64,000 nucleotides of DNA, from NCBI RefSeq assembly GCF_947242115.1, contig NC_074715.1, forward strand, positions 35,206,586-35,270,585. The letters are read 5' to 3'. The notes beneath the pieces are model-generated. The model searched no databases. It saw only the letters and a program-made list of their open reading frames with translations, and was not told where the DNA came from. Made by a program: the position numbers and the translations under genes. Source of the stretch: Biomphalaria glabrata (lineage: Eukaryota; Mollusca; Gastropoda; Planorbidae). Each line of letters begins with the position of its first letter. The stretch's first letter is position 1. Positions 1 to 12,200 of this stretch are shown here, piece after piece.

Positions 1-140
1 ACAAGGCGCAGGCTCGGATCACCTCGATACAAGGCGCAGGCTCGGATCACCTCGATACAAGGCGCAGGCTCGGATCACCTCGATACAAGGCGCAGGCTCG
101 GATCACCTCGATACAAGGCGCAGGCTCGGATCTTCTCGAT
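1..140. repeat. 28-bp tandem array (5 units, continues left of window)
   Basis: Unit ACAAGGCGCAGGCTCGGATC plus eight bases, exact for four units; the fifth is changed at its end. GC-rich unlike its surroundings. Confidence 0.9.
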
Positions 141-1350
141 ATAAGGTGACACACGTAATAAAATTTAAAAAAAAACAACAAATAAACAACTGATGACAGC
201 CTCAGAGAAAACACTTGAAGCTGGACTCATCCAAGATATTTTAGTTTGAACGTAAATTTTTTTAAGGGTAGGGGAGATCCTGGTAACTTTAATAAAAAAA
301 AAATCAATTTGATTCATCTTCTGTGAAATATGATTATCATTGGGATAATGGGGGCAGCGCATTTCCGGTGGATCGTTTGCCGAATGTCCAGACTCAAGAT
401 GATAGGAAAAAAATGTTTCGTTCTTCGCTATTTTTGTTTGCCATGTTCACTTTCCTGGGGAAGTGCTACCAGAGTTTGAACAATGTAAGAGAAGTATTCT
501 CTAAACTTCTAAGAAGAGCAAACTCATATTGCCACTTACAGAGAAGCACGACTTTACTTTACATTTGATCAAGTCTATTCCCATTTCTAAAAGCTTTTAT
601 CTTTGTAACTAGATTATAACCTTCCACGATTGTGTCTTTGTTTAGGCAAGGGAGAACATTAGCCAAACAGTCCGATGTTTTCAGGGCAAAGGAAATGTAA
701 CTCCACTCTTTGTTTTGTTACAGGAACTTCTAATGGACCAGTCTTTTAAGTTGGACATTCTATTCTGTCTGTGTATACTGAGTGACATAGTCAGGGCAAG
801 TACGATCAATGACTCTAGTGTCCAGTAGAATTACCATGTGACTAGTTGGACCAGACTGGCGTTTTTGACCTGTTGACTATAACTCCTCTTTCTCTCTTTT
901 CTGTCTGTCTCTATATCCATCACCTTCTCACTCTTGCAGTCTCTCTATCCCTCACCTTCTCACTCTTGCAGTTTCTGTATCCTCCTACTTCCTCACTCAC
1001 ACAAATATATGCAGGCTCCTAGAAAATATAATTTTATGGACATAGTCTCTGTATCTTGTGTGCAAATAGTGAACACACACACACACATACAAATTGAGAA
1101 TTAGCTAATTGATAACTAGTTGATTTGGTTCATTGTATAATTATTACTGATATTACTTTACTTCCTAAATATAAATAGTGTTTTTATAGTGTTGCCATAT
1201 TTGTACTATTCTTTCTATAACTTCTGTCTCAAAATCGTTCAATCTCACACTGATATGTTTGCTTCAAGTTATTGCCTAGTTTGTTGGGAAAAAAAAAGTA
1301 GAAAGTAACTTTTGAACAAAAAATGCGTTATAAAAGAAATGGAGCAAAAC
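141..1350. other. No gene seen; probable upstream intron of the cyclase gene
   Basis: AT-rich text with a threefold 31-bp repeat containing CACCTTCTCACTCTTGCAG at about 905-1000 and a short CA run at 1074-1086. Searched for the missing earlier pseudokinase exon without success. Confidence 0.6.
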
Positions 1351-2724
1351 AGAACATATTGTTGTCTGATTTCTGAACATATGATATATTGTTGTCTGAT
1401 TTCTGAAGATATGATATATTGTTGTCTGATTTCTGAACATATGATATATTGTTGTCTGATTTCTGAACATATGATATATTGTTGTCTGATTTCTGAACAT
1501 ATGATATATTGTTGTTTGATTTCTGAACATATGATATATTGTTGTCTGATTTCTGAACATATGATATATTGTTGTTTGATTTCTGAACATATGATATATT
1601 GTTGTCTGATTTCTGAACATATGATATATTGTTGTCTGATTTCTGAACATATGATATATTGTTGTCTGATTTCTGAACATATGATATATTGTTGTCTGAT
1701 TTCTGAACATATGATATATTGTTGTCTGATTTCTGAACATATGATATATTGTTGTCTGATTTCTGAACATATGATATATTGTTGTCTGATTTCTGAAGAT
1801 ATGATATATTGTTGTCTGATTTCTGAACATATGATATATTGTTGTTTGATTTCTGAAGATATGATATATTGTTGTCTGATTTCTGAACATATGATATATT
1901 GTTGTCTGATTTCTGAACATATGATATATTGTTGTCTGATTTCTGAAGATATGATATATTGTTGTCTGATTTCTGAACATATGATATATTGTTGTTTGAT
2001 TTCTGAACATATGATATATTGTTGTTTGATTTCTGAAGATATGATATATTGTTGTCTGATTTCTGAACATATGATATATTGTTGTTTGATTTCTGAACAT
2101 ATGATATATTGTTGTCTGATTTCTGAACATATGATATATTGTTGTCTGATTTCTGAACATATGATATATTGTTGTTTGATTTCTGAAGATATGATATATT
2201 GTTGTCTAATTTCTGAACATATGATATATTGTTGTCTGATTTCTGAAGATATGATATATTGTTGTCTGATTTCTGAAGATATGATATATTGTTGTCTGAT
2301 TTCTGAAGATATGATATATTGTTGTCTGATTTCTGAACATATGATATATTGTTGTCTGATTTCTGAACATATGATATATTGTTGTTTGATTTCTGAAGAT
2401 ATGATATATTGTTGTCTGATTTCTGAACATATGATATATTGTTGTTTGATTTCTGAACATATGATATATTGTTGTCTGATTTCTGAACATATGATATATT
2501 GCTGTCTGATTTCTGAACATATGATATATTGTTGTCTGATTTCTGAACATATGATATATTGTTGTCTGATTTCTGAACATATGATATATTGTTGTTTGAT
2601 TTCTGAACATATGATATATTGTTGTTTGATTTCTGAACATATGATATATTGTTGTTTGATTTCTGAACATATGATATATTGTTGTTTGATTTCTGAACAT
2701 ATGATATATTGTTGTCTGATTTCT
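1351..2724. repeat. 30-bp tandem array, about 45 units
   Basis: From 1381 to 2700, 44 units keep a strict 30-bp register without a single indel. Differences are almost all at two sites (C/T after GTTGT and C/G in GAACAT). Both strands stay open because 30 is a multiple of 3; the plus frame repeats MIYCCLISEH. Not a protein gene. Confidence 0.95.
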
Positions 2725-3093
2725 AGATTTCTTAAAGATCAGTCAGTAGATTTCTAGTGTATTCTTATTCAAGTTAAGCATAAGCTTAAAACTATCACAA
2801 GTATTCGAATTGTATTTTAGAATTTGCAAAATTTTCTTGTCATGTACAACTATCAAGTTTGTAATAAATACATGAAGTGCAGAGTCAAGAGACATTGTGT
2901 GTGTGTGTGTGTGTGTTTGTGCGCGCGCGAGTGTGTGTGAGTGTGTGTGTGTATTAAAGCCCCAAGAGTTTGGTGGGTTGTGAGTGGGAAACTGGGCTGT
3001 TCATTTCTAATGTCCTACTTTCGCTCACCTCTCTCACGTACAAGGTGTTTTCGTTCTCCACGTGAGTTATACCAAAAGTGTTGTTCTCTGCAG

Positions 3094-3256
3094 GCCCTTA
3101 TTTATATTCACAAACACCCACTTCGAGTACATGGGCGTCTCACGAGTGAGGTGTGCATGATTGATTCACGTTTCTCTGTCAAAGTTGGCTACTACGGTCT
3201 GCCCACAATCTACGACTCTGTCAAATTACTCAGTAAGACTCAACGTAAAGAAAACG
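3094..3256 (+). CDS. Guanylate cyclase exon: pseudokinase catalytic-loop region
   Basis: Acceptor CTCTGCAG before 3094, donor GTAAGT at 3257, ends in phase 1. It encodes the motifs [13 protein letters not shown] and [10 protein letters not shown], the receptor-cyclase versions of the kinase catalytic and DFG loops. The catalytic Asp is replaced, as is normal for this family. No earlier coding exon was found between 1 and 3093. Confidence 0.88.
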
Positions 3257-6200
3257 GTAAGTGATTGAATTCTAGTGCGGTAGAGGTAGAGTAATATATT
3301 ACATTCTAAAGTTACTAGATTCTAGTGCGGTAGAGAAATGTATTACATTCTAAAGTAGCTAGATTCCAGTGTGGTAGAGTAATGTATTACATTCTAAGTA
3401 GATTCCAGTGTGGTAGAGAAATGTAAATAGTATCAATTAGTTTGGATCAGTCAGTTCATTAAATGTGTAATAGTATCAATTAGTTTGGATCAGTCAGTTC
3501 ATTAAATATGTAATAGTATCAATTAGTTTGGATCAGTCAGTTCATTAAATGTGTAATAGTATCAATTAGTTTGGATCAGTCAGTTCATTAAATGTGTAAT
3601 AGTATCAATTAGTTTGGATCAGTCAGTTCATTAAATGTGTAATAGTATCAATTAGTTTGGATCAGTCAGTTCATTAAATGTGTAATAGTATCAATTAGCC
3701 AGATCCACTCCTGTTAAACCTAAATCTACTAAAATTAATACAACAGCCTCACTAAACAAACCTACTAAAGAAGTAACACCAAAATACCTTAAAACCTTAG
3801 TTATAAATTTTCAAAGCATTAGGAACAAAACAGCAGACTTAGAAATTTTATTAGAATGTGAGAAACCAGACATAATTGCAGGCACAGAAACTTGGCTACA
3901 TCCTGAAATTTATAATGCAGAAATTTTCAATAGTAATTATGAAATTTTTAGAAAAGATAGGGCTGATAATTATGGAGGAGTTCTTTTAGCAATAAAAAAC
4001 ACTCTTATAGCAGAAGAAATTACCTTACCTAACTCAAAAAATATAGAATCAACATTTTGTAAAATTAATACCACCTCAACATCCCTAATAATAGGCAGCA
4101 TTTACAGACCACCAAATTCTAGTTTAGAATACATGCAGGAACTATGTAATCAGATTACTACACTTAAAGAGACAAATAAAAATGCAGTTTTTTGGATTAT
4201 GGGTGATTTCAACCTACCTGATATAAATTGGAAAACACTAACCATAGATAAACACCAAAACCTTAAGAACATAAATGAGCTTTTCATAGAAACTTTACAC
4301 AACCTAAGTTTAGATCAAATCATTAAAAAGCCAACTAGATTAAACAACACATTAGATCTCTTCTTAACCAACAGACCTGGATTAGTAGTTGATTATGATA
4401 TTATCCCTGGTCTATCAGACCATGAGATCATAAAAATACACAGTCAGATAAAAGCAGTAGCCAATACAAAACCCAAAAGAAGAATCTTACTCTGGAATAA
4501 ATGTAACCTAACACAACTACACCAAGCTGCATTAAATTTTCAACAAACATTCTTATTAGAAAAAGACATTAACCAACCAGTCGATGACCTCTGGAATTTC
4601 ATTAAAAACCATCTTAAAAGCATTATAGAAAATCATATACCAACTAAATACACATCAAACAAAATAAATAAATGCTGGTTTTAATAATAGACTAAAGAAG
4701 CTTTGTAAACAGAAGGAAAACCTATATAGAAAATTTAAAGAAACTAATGCAGAAAGAGTTTACAAAAAGTATATAAAAATTAAACACTTAATCCAAAAAG
4801 TAAGCAGACAGCTGCAGAGTGAATACATAAACAATGTAATATCTAAAGATAACAACAAAAACCTATGGTCATACATTAAGTCTAAGAAAATGGAAACAAC
4901 AGGCGTAGCGCCATTAAAAGATGAACATAACATAATACATAATGATAATGAAACTAAAGCAAACATTCTAAACAAATACTTTGCATCAGCATTCTCAGCC
5001 CCAGGAGACAAAGACATATTACTGAATTTGAAACAAGTAGACAACATAGAAGATATAGTAGTACAAGAAAATGGAAAAAGAAAATTTAATAAAATACTCT
5101 GAAAGACACAAAGATAAAGGCACATTCCTCGTCCCATATGCTAGGACAAATTTGTACAAATACTCCTTCTTCCCTAGTGCTATTAGAGCATGGAATGGGT
5201 TGCCTGAGCTAGCCAGGAAAACCAGTGACTTGGCAGAATTTAAGTCATTGGTTAATATGCATGACTAAATGCATGACGCGTAGGACGTAATCATCTTCTT
5301 TTTTGAAGTAACGTCTGTATTATATAAGATTACTAGATTCTAGTGCGGTAGAGAAATGTATTACATTCTAAAGTAGCTAGATTCCAGTGTGGTAGAGTAA
5401 TGTATTACATTCTAAGTAGATTCCAGTGTGGTAGAGAAATGTAAATAGTATCAATTAGTTTGGATCAGTCAGTTCATTAAATGTGTAATAGTATCAATTA
5501 GTTTGGATCAGTCAGTTCATTAAATGTGTAATAGTATCAATTAGTTTGGATCAGTCAGTTCATTAAATGTGTAATAGGTCTAGAATCTAGACTAACAACA
5601 ATAAATATGTGCGATAAATAATATTTTTACCAATTGTTTTTATTTAGTGCTATTCCATGCCTTCAGGGCCGGTCCTAACAATAGCTGGGCACTATGCTTA
5701 TACCAAATTATCAGTCAAGTACAATATCTTTTCCTTGTTCGAGATTTCGTTAATTTGCTAATTGGTTAATTTTTTTGAAATTGATTCTTATGTTGTTAGG
5801 TAATATAAATAATTTGCAAATATCAGAGAAATGACGTGTACAAACTTTTTAACAGACAGACAGACAGTCAGACAGACAGAGTTGATATAAGCTTTGTAGA
5901 AATTACTTTTTTTTTCATCAACGCTATCAGACAGACTACGAAAAACTAGCACCAAAAAAAAAATAAACTCTAGCTGATATGCATCTTGGTTTGAATTGGC
6001 TCACCTTCTAAAATGAGTCTTAATCTCTTATCAACAAAGCTAGAAAAGATTTTCAGGTCATGGTTTGTGACGTTTAAGGAAGTTATTTGGATGCTTTGCA
6101 ACATAATCGAAACGTTGTGTCACACAAGAACATTCTGATAGTCACGAGATTATTAGTGCTTGAAAAATATTTCTGAATTCCATGACAAAAGAAACCATTC

Positions 6201-9200
6201 TAAGACAGTCTCTTGACTGGGACATAGCTTACGTTAGATAAGAGGCCTAGACAGTCTCTTGACTGGGACATAGCTTACGTTAGATAAGAGGCTAAGACAT
6301 GAAACGAACTAGGAGGCAAAGCTACTTGTGGTACCCTAGAGGTCAAACAGACCTTGTGACATGAAGTTGCAGGTAAAAAAAAAATGTTATTCAAGATCAT
6401 GTTCCAGGAGGATTGTGAAAATTGATTCAGTCTTTCATCATTTGATTGTTTGCATGTTTTGTGTGCATGCATATTTAAGCCACAAGCAGATCCAAATAGT
6501 TTGAACTATCGCAACTTGCAACATATAGTCGAGAGGACAATTGTCCAACTATAGTCGAGAGGACAATTGTCCAACAAATAGTCGAGAGGACAATTGTCCA
6601 ACAAATAGTCGAGAGGACAATTGTCCAACAAATAGTCGAGAGGACAATTGTCCAACAAATAGTCGAGAGGACAATTGTCCAACAAATAGTCGAGAGGACA
6701 ATTGTCCAACAAATAGTCGAGAGGACAATTGTCCAACAAATAGTCGAGAGGACAATTGTCCAACAAATAGTCGAGAGGACAATTGTCCAACAAATAGTCG
6801 AGAGGACAACTGTCCAACATATAGTCGAGAGGACCATTGTCCAACAAATAGTCGAGAGGACAACTGTCCAACAAATAGTCGAGAGGACCATTGTCCAACA
6901 AATAGTCGAGAGGACAACTGTCCAACATATAGTCGAGAGGACAATTGTCCAACAAATAGTCGAGAGGACAATTGTCCAACATATAGTCGAGAGGACAATT
7001 GTCCAACAAATAGTCGAGAGGACAATTGTCCAACAAATAGTCGAGAGGACAATTGTCCAACATATAGTCGAGAGGACAACTGTCCAACAAATAGTCGAGA
7101 GGACAATTGTCCAACAAATAGTCGAGAGGACAACTGTCCAACATATAGTCGAGAGGACAATTGTCCAACAAATAGTCGAGAGGACAATTGTCCAACAAAT
7201 AGTCGAGAGGACAATTGTCCAACATATAGTCGAGAGGACAATTGTCCAACAAATAGTCGAGAGGACAATTGTCCAACATATAGTCGAGAGGACAATTGTC
7301 CAACAAATAGTCGAGAGGACAATTGTCCAACAAATAGTCGAGAGGACAACTGTCCAACATAAAGTCGAGAGGACAATTGTCCAACAAATAGTCGAGAGGA
7401 CAATTGTCCAACAAATAGTCGAGAGGACAATTGTCCAACATATAGTCGAGAGGACAATTGTCCAACAAATAGTCGAGAGGACAATTGTCCAACATATAGT
7501 CGAGAGGACAACTGTCCAACAAATAGTCGAGAGGACAATTGTCCAACAAATAGTCGAGAGGACAACTGTCCAACATATAGTCGAGAGGACAACTGTCCAA
7601 CAAATAGTCGAGAGGACAATTGTCCAACAAATAGTCGAGAGGACAATTGTCCAACATATAGTCGAGAGGACAATTGTCCAACATATAGTCGAGAGGACAA
7701 TTGTCCAACAAATAGTCGAGAGGACAATTGTCCAACATATAGTCGAGAGGACAATTGTCCAACATATAGTCGAGAGGACAATTGTCCAACAAATAGTCGA
7801 GAGGACAATTGTCCAACAAATAGTCGAGAGGACAATTGTCCAACATATAGTCGAGAGGACAATTGTCCAACATATAGTCGAGAGGACAATTGTCCAACAT
7901 ATAGTCGAGAGGACAATTGTCCAACATATAGTCGAGAGGACAATTGTCCAACAAATAGTCGAGAGGACAATTGTCCAACAAATAGTCGAGAGGACAATTG
8001 TCCAACATATAGTCGAGAGGACAATTGTCCAACATATAGTCGAGAGGACAATTGTCCAACAAATAGTCGAGAGGACAATTGTCCAACAAATAGTCGAGAG
8101 GACAATTGTCCAACAAATAGTCGAGAGGACAATTGTCCAACAAACAGTCGAGAGGACAATTGTCCAACAAACAGTCGAGAGGACAATTGTCCAACAAACA
8201 GTCGAGAGGACAATTGTCCAACAAACAGTCGAGAGGACAATTGTCCAACAAATAGTCGAGAGGACAATTGTCCAACAAACAGTCGAGAGGACAATTGTCC
8301 AGGGAATAAACATTTCTAAACACAGTCATGTTTGTTTAAATGTTTGTAGTTAGTTTTTGTGTTACAAACCCCCCCCCTCCCCCCAGGAAGGGAATATTTA
8401 GAAGGAACTAGAGAACTAGATCTATATTCTAGTGCCTCGTGGCCAATGATTTTTTACCGTGATTGTATAAAATGTTAATAATTCTTTTATCCATTCAGTG
8501 TTTAGAAGCTGGGAAATGTCTCTCACGTGAAGAAAAGAGAATGTCAATAGAAGAAGAGAACAAATGAATCTGATTAGTTTTCTATTATGTATAGGTTGAG
8601 ATTAATGCTTATAGTCATTTTTTTTTTGTAATGTCTAAACGTTTTGTATTGGTCTTTTACAAAGTTAATCAAATAGCTCATTGCAACAATATTTATCAAG
8701 AGATGGAAAATTACTAGCTTTTGAAAACGTTAAAAAAATATTCTCATACATTTATAATCGACCAGAAGGTTAGATCAGCCATTATTATATCTTATATTGT
8801 GTCTCCACATGAAATGCAGATAGAACAACCCTCGAGGCCTGTGACTGACCATTCACTTTAGGCCGATACCTCCATTGCTCTAAGATCTAGACCCATGTCC
8901 AATGGTGTTTGGATGTTTGTAACGTGTTTCTCCCTTTTCCAATAAAGTTGCTTTTTTTTTTTTTGTAAGGAAAATAATAATATAATAACGATGGCTTTGG
9001 CCTCACAAGCTGATTATTATTATCGATTTTAACGTGAAGACAAGGATCCACAACCTTAATTTGCTTAATTAGACGAGTTAAATGAACGCCAATATTTAGT
9101 CGCTACGTGTGAGCCAGACACAGTTAATACGAGAATGGAATAGACAGATGATGGCTAGACTCAAATAAATAAATTCGATGTGAAGATCCGGGCCCTTTTG

Positions 9201-12200
9201 GAGAGTTAGGCCCTTTTGGAGATTTGGCCCTTTTGGAGAGTTGGGCCCTTTTGGAGAGTTGGGCCCTTTTGGAGAGTGGCGCCTAGTGCTGCTGCAATAT
9301 CCACCACTTTCAAACTCCATTTATGTTTACCATTGTCTAATGATTACAACTACGTGTAAACTAATGATAGACTGATCAAATCTCAACCTAACATTATGTC
9401 CCTATTAATGAATACATAAACACAATCCTTTGATCTATGTTTCATATATTCAGTCTATATTCAGTCTATATTCAGTCTATATTCAGTCTATATTCATTAA
9501 TTTAGTGCTCTAATAAACCTAGAATAAACATTTATTTAAAAAAAGGTACTCTACGAAATGAGTAAAAAAAGTAAATACCTGAAGGCGTCCAATGAAAGTC
9601 TCTTTAAAAAAACGCCCAGAAATGTTAAAACTCTCAAGTTGTTGCGTTGGCAATACAAATAACCAGTTACACATAAACACACTTTTAAATACTTCCAATT
9701 ATATAAACTTCCTAAATCATTGTCTCAATCGAAAAGAATAGATGATAATTGTAACATAATACGCAGCGCATCCAATGCGAAATAAGTATTTGAATAACTA
9801 TGCTTTAAAAGTTTATTCGTTGGTTCATTTAAGATAAAAACTAATCTTTTTCTTGTATTATGCTCAACAAAAACAATCCAATTTGTTTTTCTTTACAAAC
9901 TTCCAACAGATAATTTGTGGATAGCACCTGAATTATTGTCATGCACTGGTCGAGCTACACAGAAAGGAGATGTCTACAGTCTTGCTATCATCATCTCAGA
10001 AATATTAACTCGTGAGGAGCCTTACAGTAATGATAAAGATCACATGTCGTCACAGGGTGAGTATCCAGAGCGCTAATACAAGTCATTCTAATGTCACAGG
10101 GTGAGTACCCAGAGCGCTAATACAAGTCATTCTAATGTCACAGGGTGAGTACCCAGAGCGCTAATACAAGTCATTCTAATGTCACAGGGTGAGTACCCAG
10201 AGCGCTAATACAAGTCATTCTAATGTCACAGGGTGAGTACCCAGAGCGCTAATACAAGTCATTCTAATGTCACAGGGTGAGTATCCAGAGCGCTAATACA
10301 AGTCATTCTAATGTCACAGGGTGAGTACCCAGAGCGCTAATACAAGTCATTCTAATGTCACAGGGTGAGTACCCAGAGCGCTAATACAAGTCATTCTTAT
10401 GTTACAGGGTGAGTACCCAGAGCGCCAATACTAGTCATTCTAATGTCACAGGGTGAGTACCCAGAGCGCTAATACTAGTCTTTCTAATGTCACAGGGTGA
10501 GTACCCAGAGCGCTAATACTAGTCATTCTAATGTCACAGGGTGAGTACCCAGAGCGCTAATAGTTTGAGACATTAAGGCCATCTTTTTGAGAGACAGCTG
10601 TGTGAAACAGTAAGTACCATCTGTTTGAGACACTAAGTGACTAAGTGACAGCTGTTTGAGACACAAAGTTTCAGCTGTTTGAGACACAAAGTTTCAGCTG
10701 TTTTAGACACAAAGTGCCAGCTGTGTGAGACATTAAGTGTGGTAGCCACACAAACAATTCAGACACAACGACATGAAAGTGAAATACAAAAAATGACATT
10801 TACTGTTTTAAAACCTATTTGGATACTTTCACAATATCATATCTTTGTACTTTAAAACTGACATCTTTCAGAGGTCTTGAACAAAATACAAGAGAACTTC
10901 GAGCCTCCTTTTCGTCCAACGGTGTCCGCTCCTAAAGAGATGGCGATCATTGAGCATTTAATGAGAGAATGCTGGTCCAGCGATCCGGAGAAACGACCAT
11001 CACTGAATAGAGTCCACAATATAATCCATGGGCTCATGATGTAAGTACATTTCTCTGGACTTAGTACAGTGTTACTCGAACGGGTTACAAGGATTGAGTT
11101 GCTTATCGCAGAAAAAGATTTAAACTGAGGTAGTGTACAAACAGTATAATGGGTACAAACCAAATGTGGCCAATAAAAGAAGATTGATCAGAATGCAATA
11201 AAATCTTTTATGTTACCAATAACCCTAGTGGTCATTTTGTCCTTACCACTCGGGGATCCAAGTCACAGAGGGAGAGTTTAAGAAATCCTTGGTAGAAAGT
11301 CAACTTCAACAAAAGCTTCATCGCTTCATTCACATCCATAAAATACATTCCAACCTGTTTACCTGCCTCTGCCTTGGGGCTGAACGGCAAAACGCGTGGT
11401 TTCCAAATCTTGAGTTCCCGGGCTCAAATCCTGGTGAAGACTGGGATTGTTAATCTGGGGATTTGAGGGCACCTCTGACTCCACCCTTTTCTAAAGGGTA
11501 CCTGACATTAGTTGGGGAAAAGTAAAGGCGGTGGTTCATTGTGCTGGCCACATGAAACCCTCGTTAACCGTGGGCCACAGAAATAAATGACCTCTACATC
11601 TGCTGCCCTACATGTCGCAGGTCTGAAAGAGAAACTTCAATTGACTGACCCTGCCTCTCGTCGAACCACCCGTGGATTGAGTGTATTGGGGTCGTAAATG
11701 TTATTATAAAGCTTGTATCAACTTACTATGTCTGTCTGTCTGTCTGTCTGCGCCAGATTTTGTACACGTTATTTCTCCAACACCTATTCTCGGATCAAGC
11801 TATTTATTATCCTTAACAAAACATGAATCAATGAAGAATTAAGCAATTAGTCAATTATTTAATGGTAATTAACAATTTTCGTTTCATACCAACAATGGGT
11901 ATTAGTCCTTCAGTATTAACAGATAAGGCTAAATATGTGAGTTTTTGTCACTTTAGATAATTGTACATGTTATTTCTCCCAATCCATTCTCGGATCAAGT
12001 TGAAACTTTACACAGTTATTTATTATACCAAACAAATAATGAATAAAAAAAATTAACAAATAGTGCAATTAATTATTGGTAATTAATTAATTTAGTTCGA
12101 TATTGATAAATGGAAATAAATACTTATTGTATTGATAAGTATTGTTGTAAATTTTTGATTGCCTCCCTTACATAAGAAGAAATACAGATTGAAATACACT

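Noticed and set aside
323-568. An early pseudokinase exon of the cyclase gene
   Set aside because: The 81-codon frame lacks any kinase-homology motif and has no fitting splice sites.
1312-2757. A 481-codon open frame repeating MIYCCLISEH, and its opposite-strand partners
   Set aside because: Purely a by-product of a 30-bp tandem repeat. No codon bias, no conserved domain, both strands equally open.
3315-5579. Long terminal repeats around a retroelement
   Set aside because: The direct repeats are minisatellite units that also continue alone upstream, and the enclosed coding sequence is a LINE endonuclease. No LTR-type ends or priming site.
6520-8301. CRISPR-like regular repeats
   Set aside because: Repeats abut without unique spacers, and the context is eukaryotic introns with no Cas genes. 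The same holds for the other arrays.
6475-8329. Open frames of about 600 codons (repeating [18 protein letters not shown] and others)
   Set aside because: Three minus-strand frames and part of a plus-strand frame are open because the unit is 27 bp. This is satellite DNA, not a repetitive protein.
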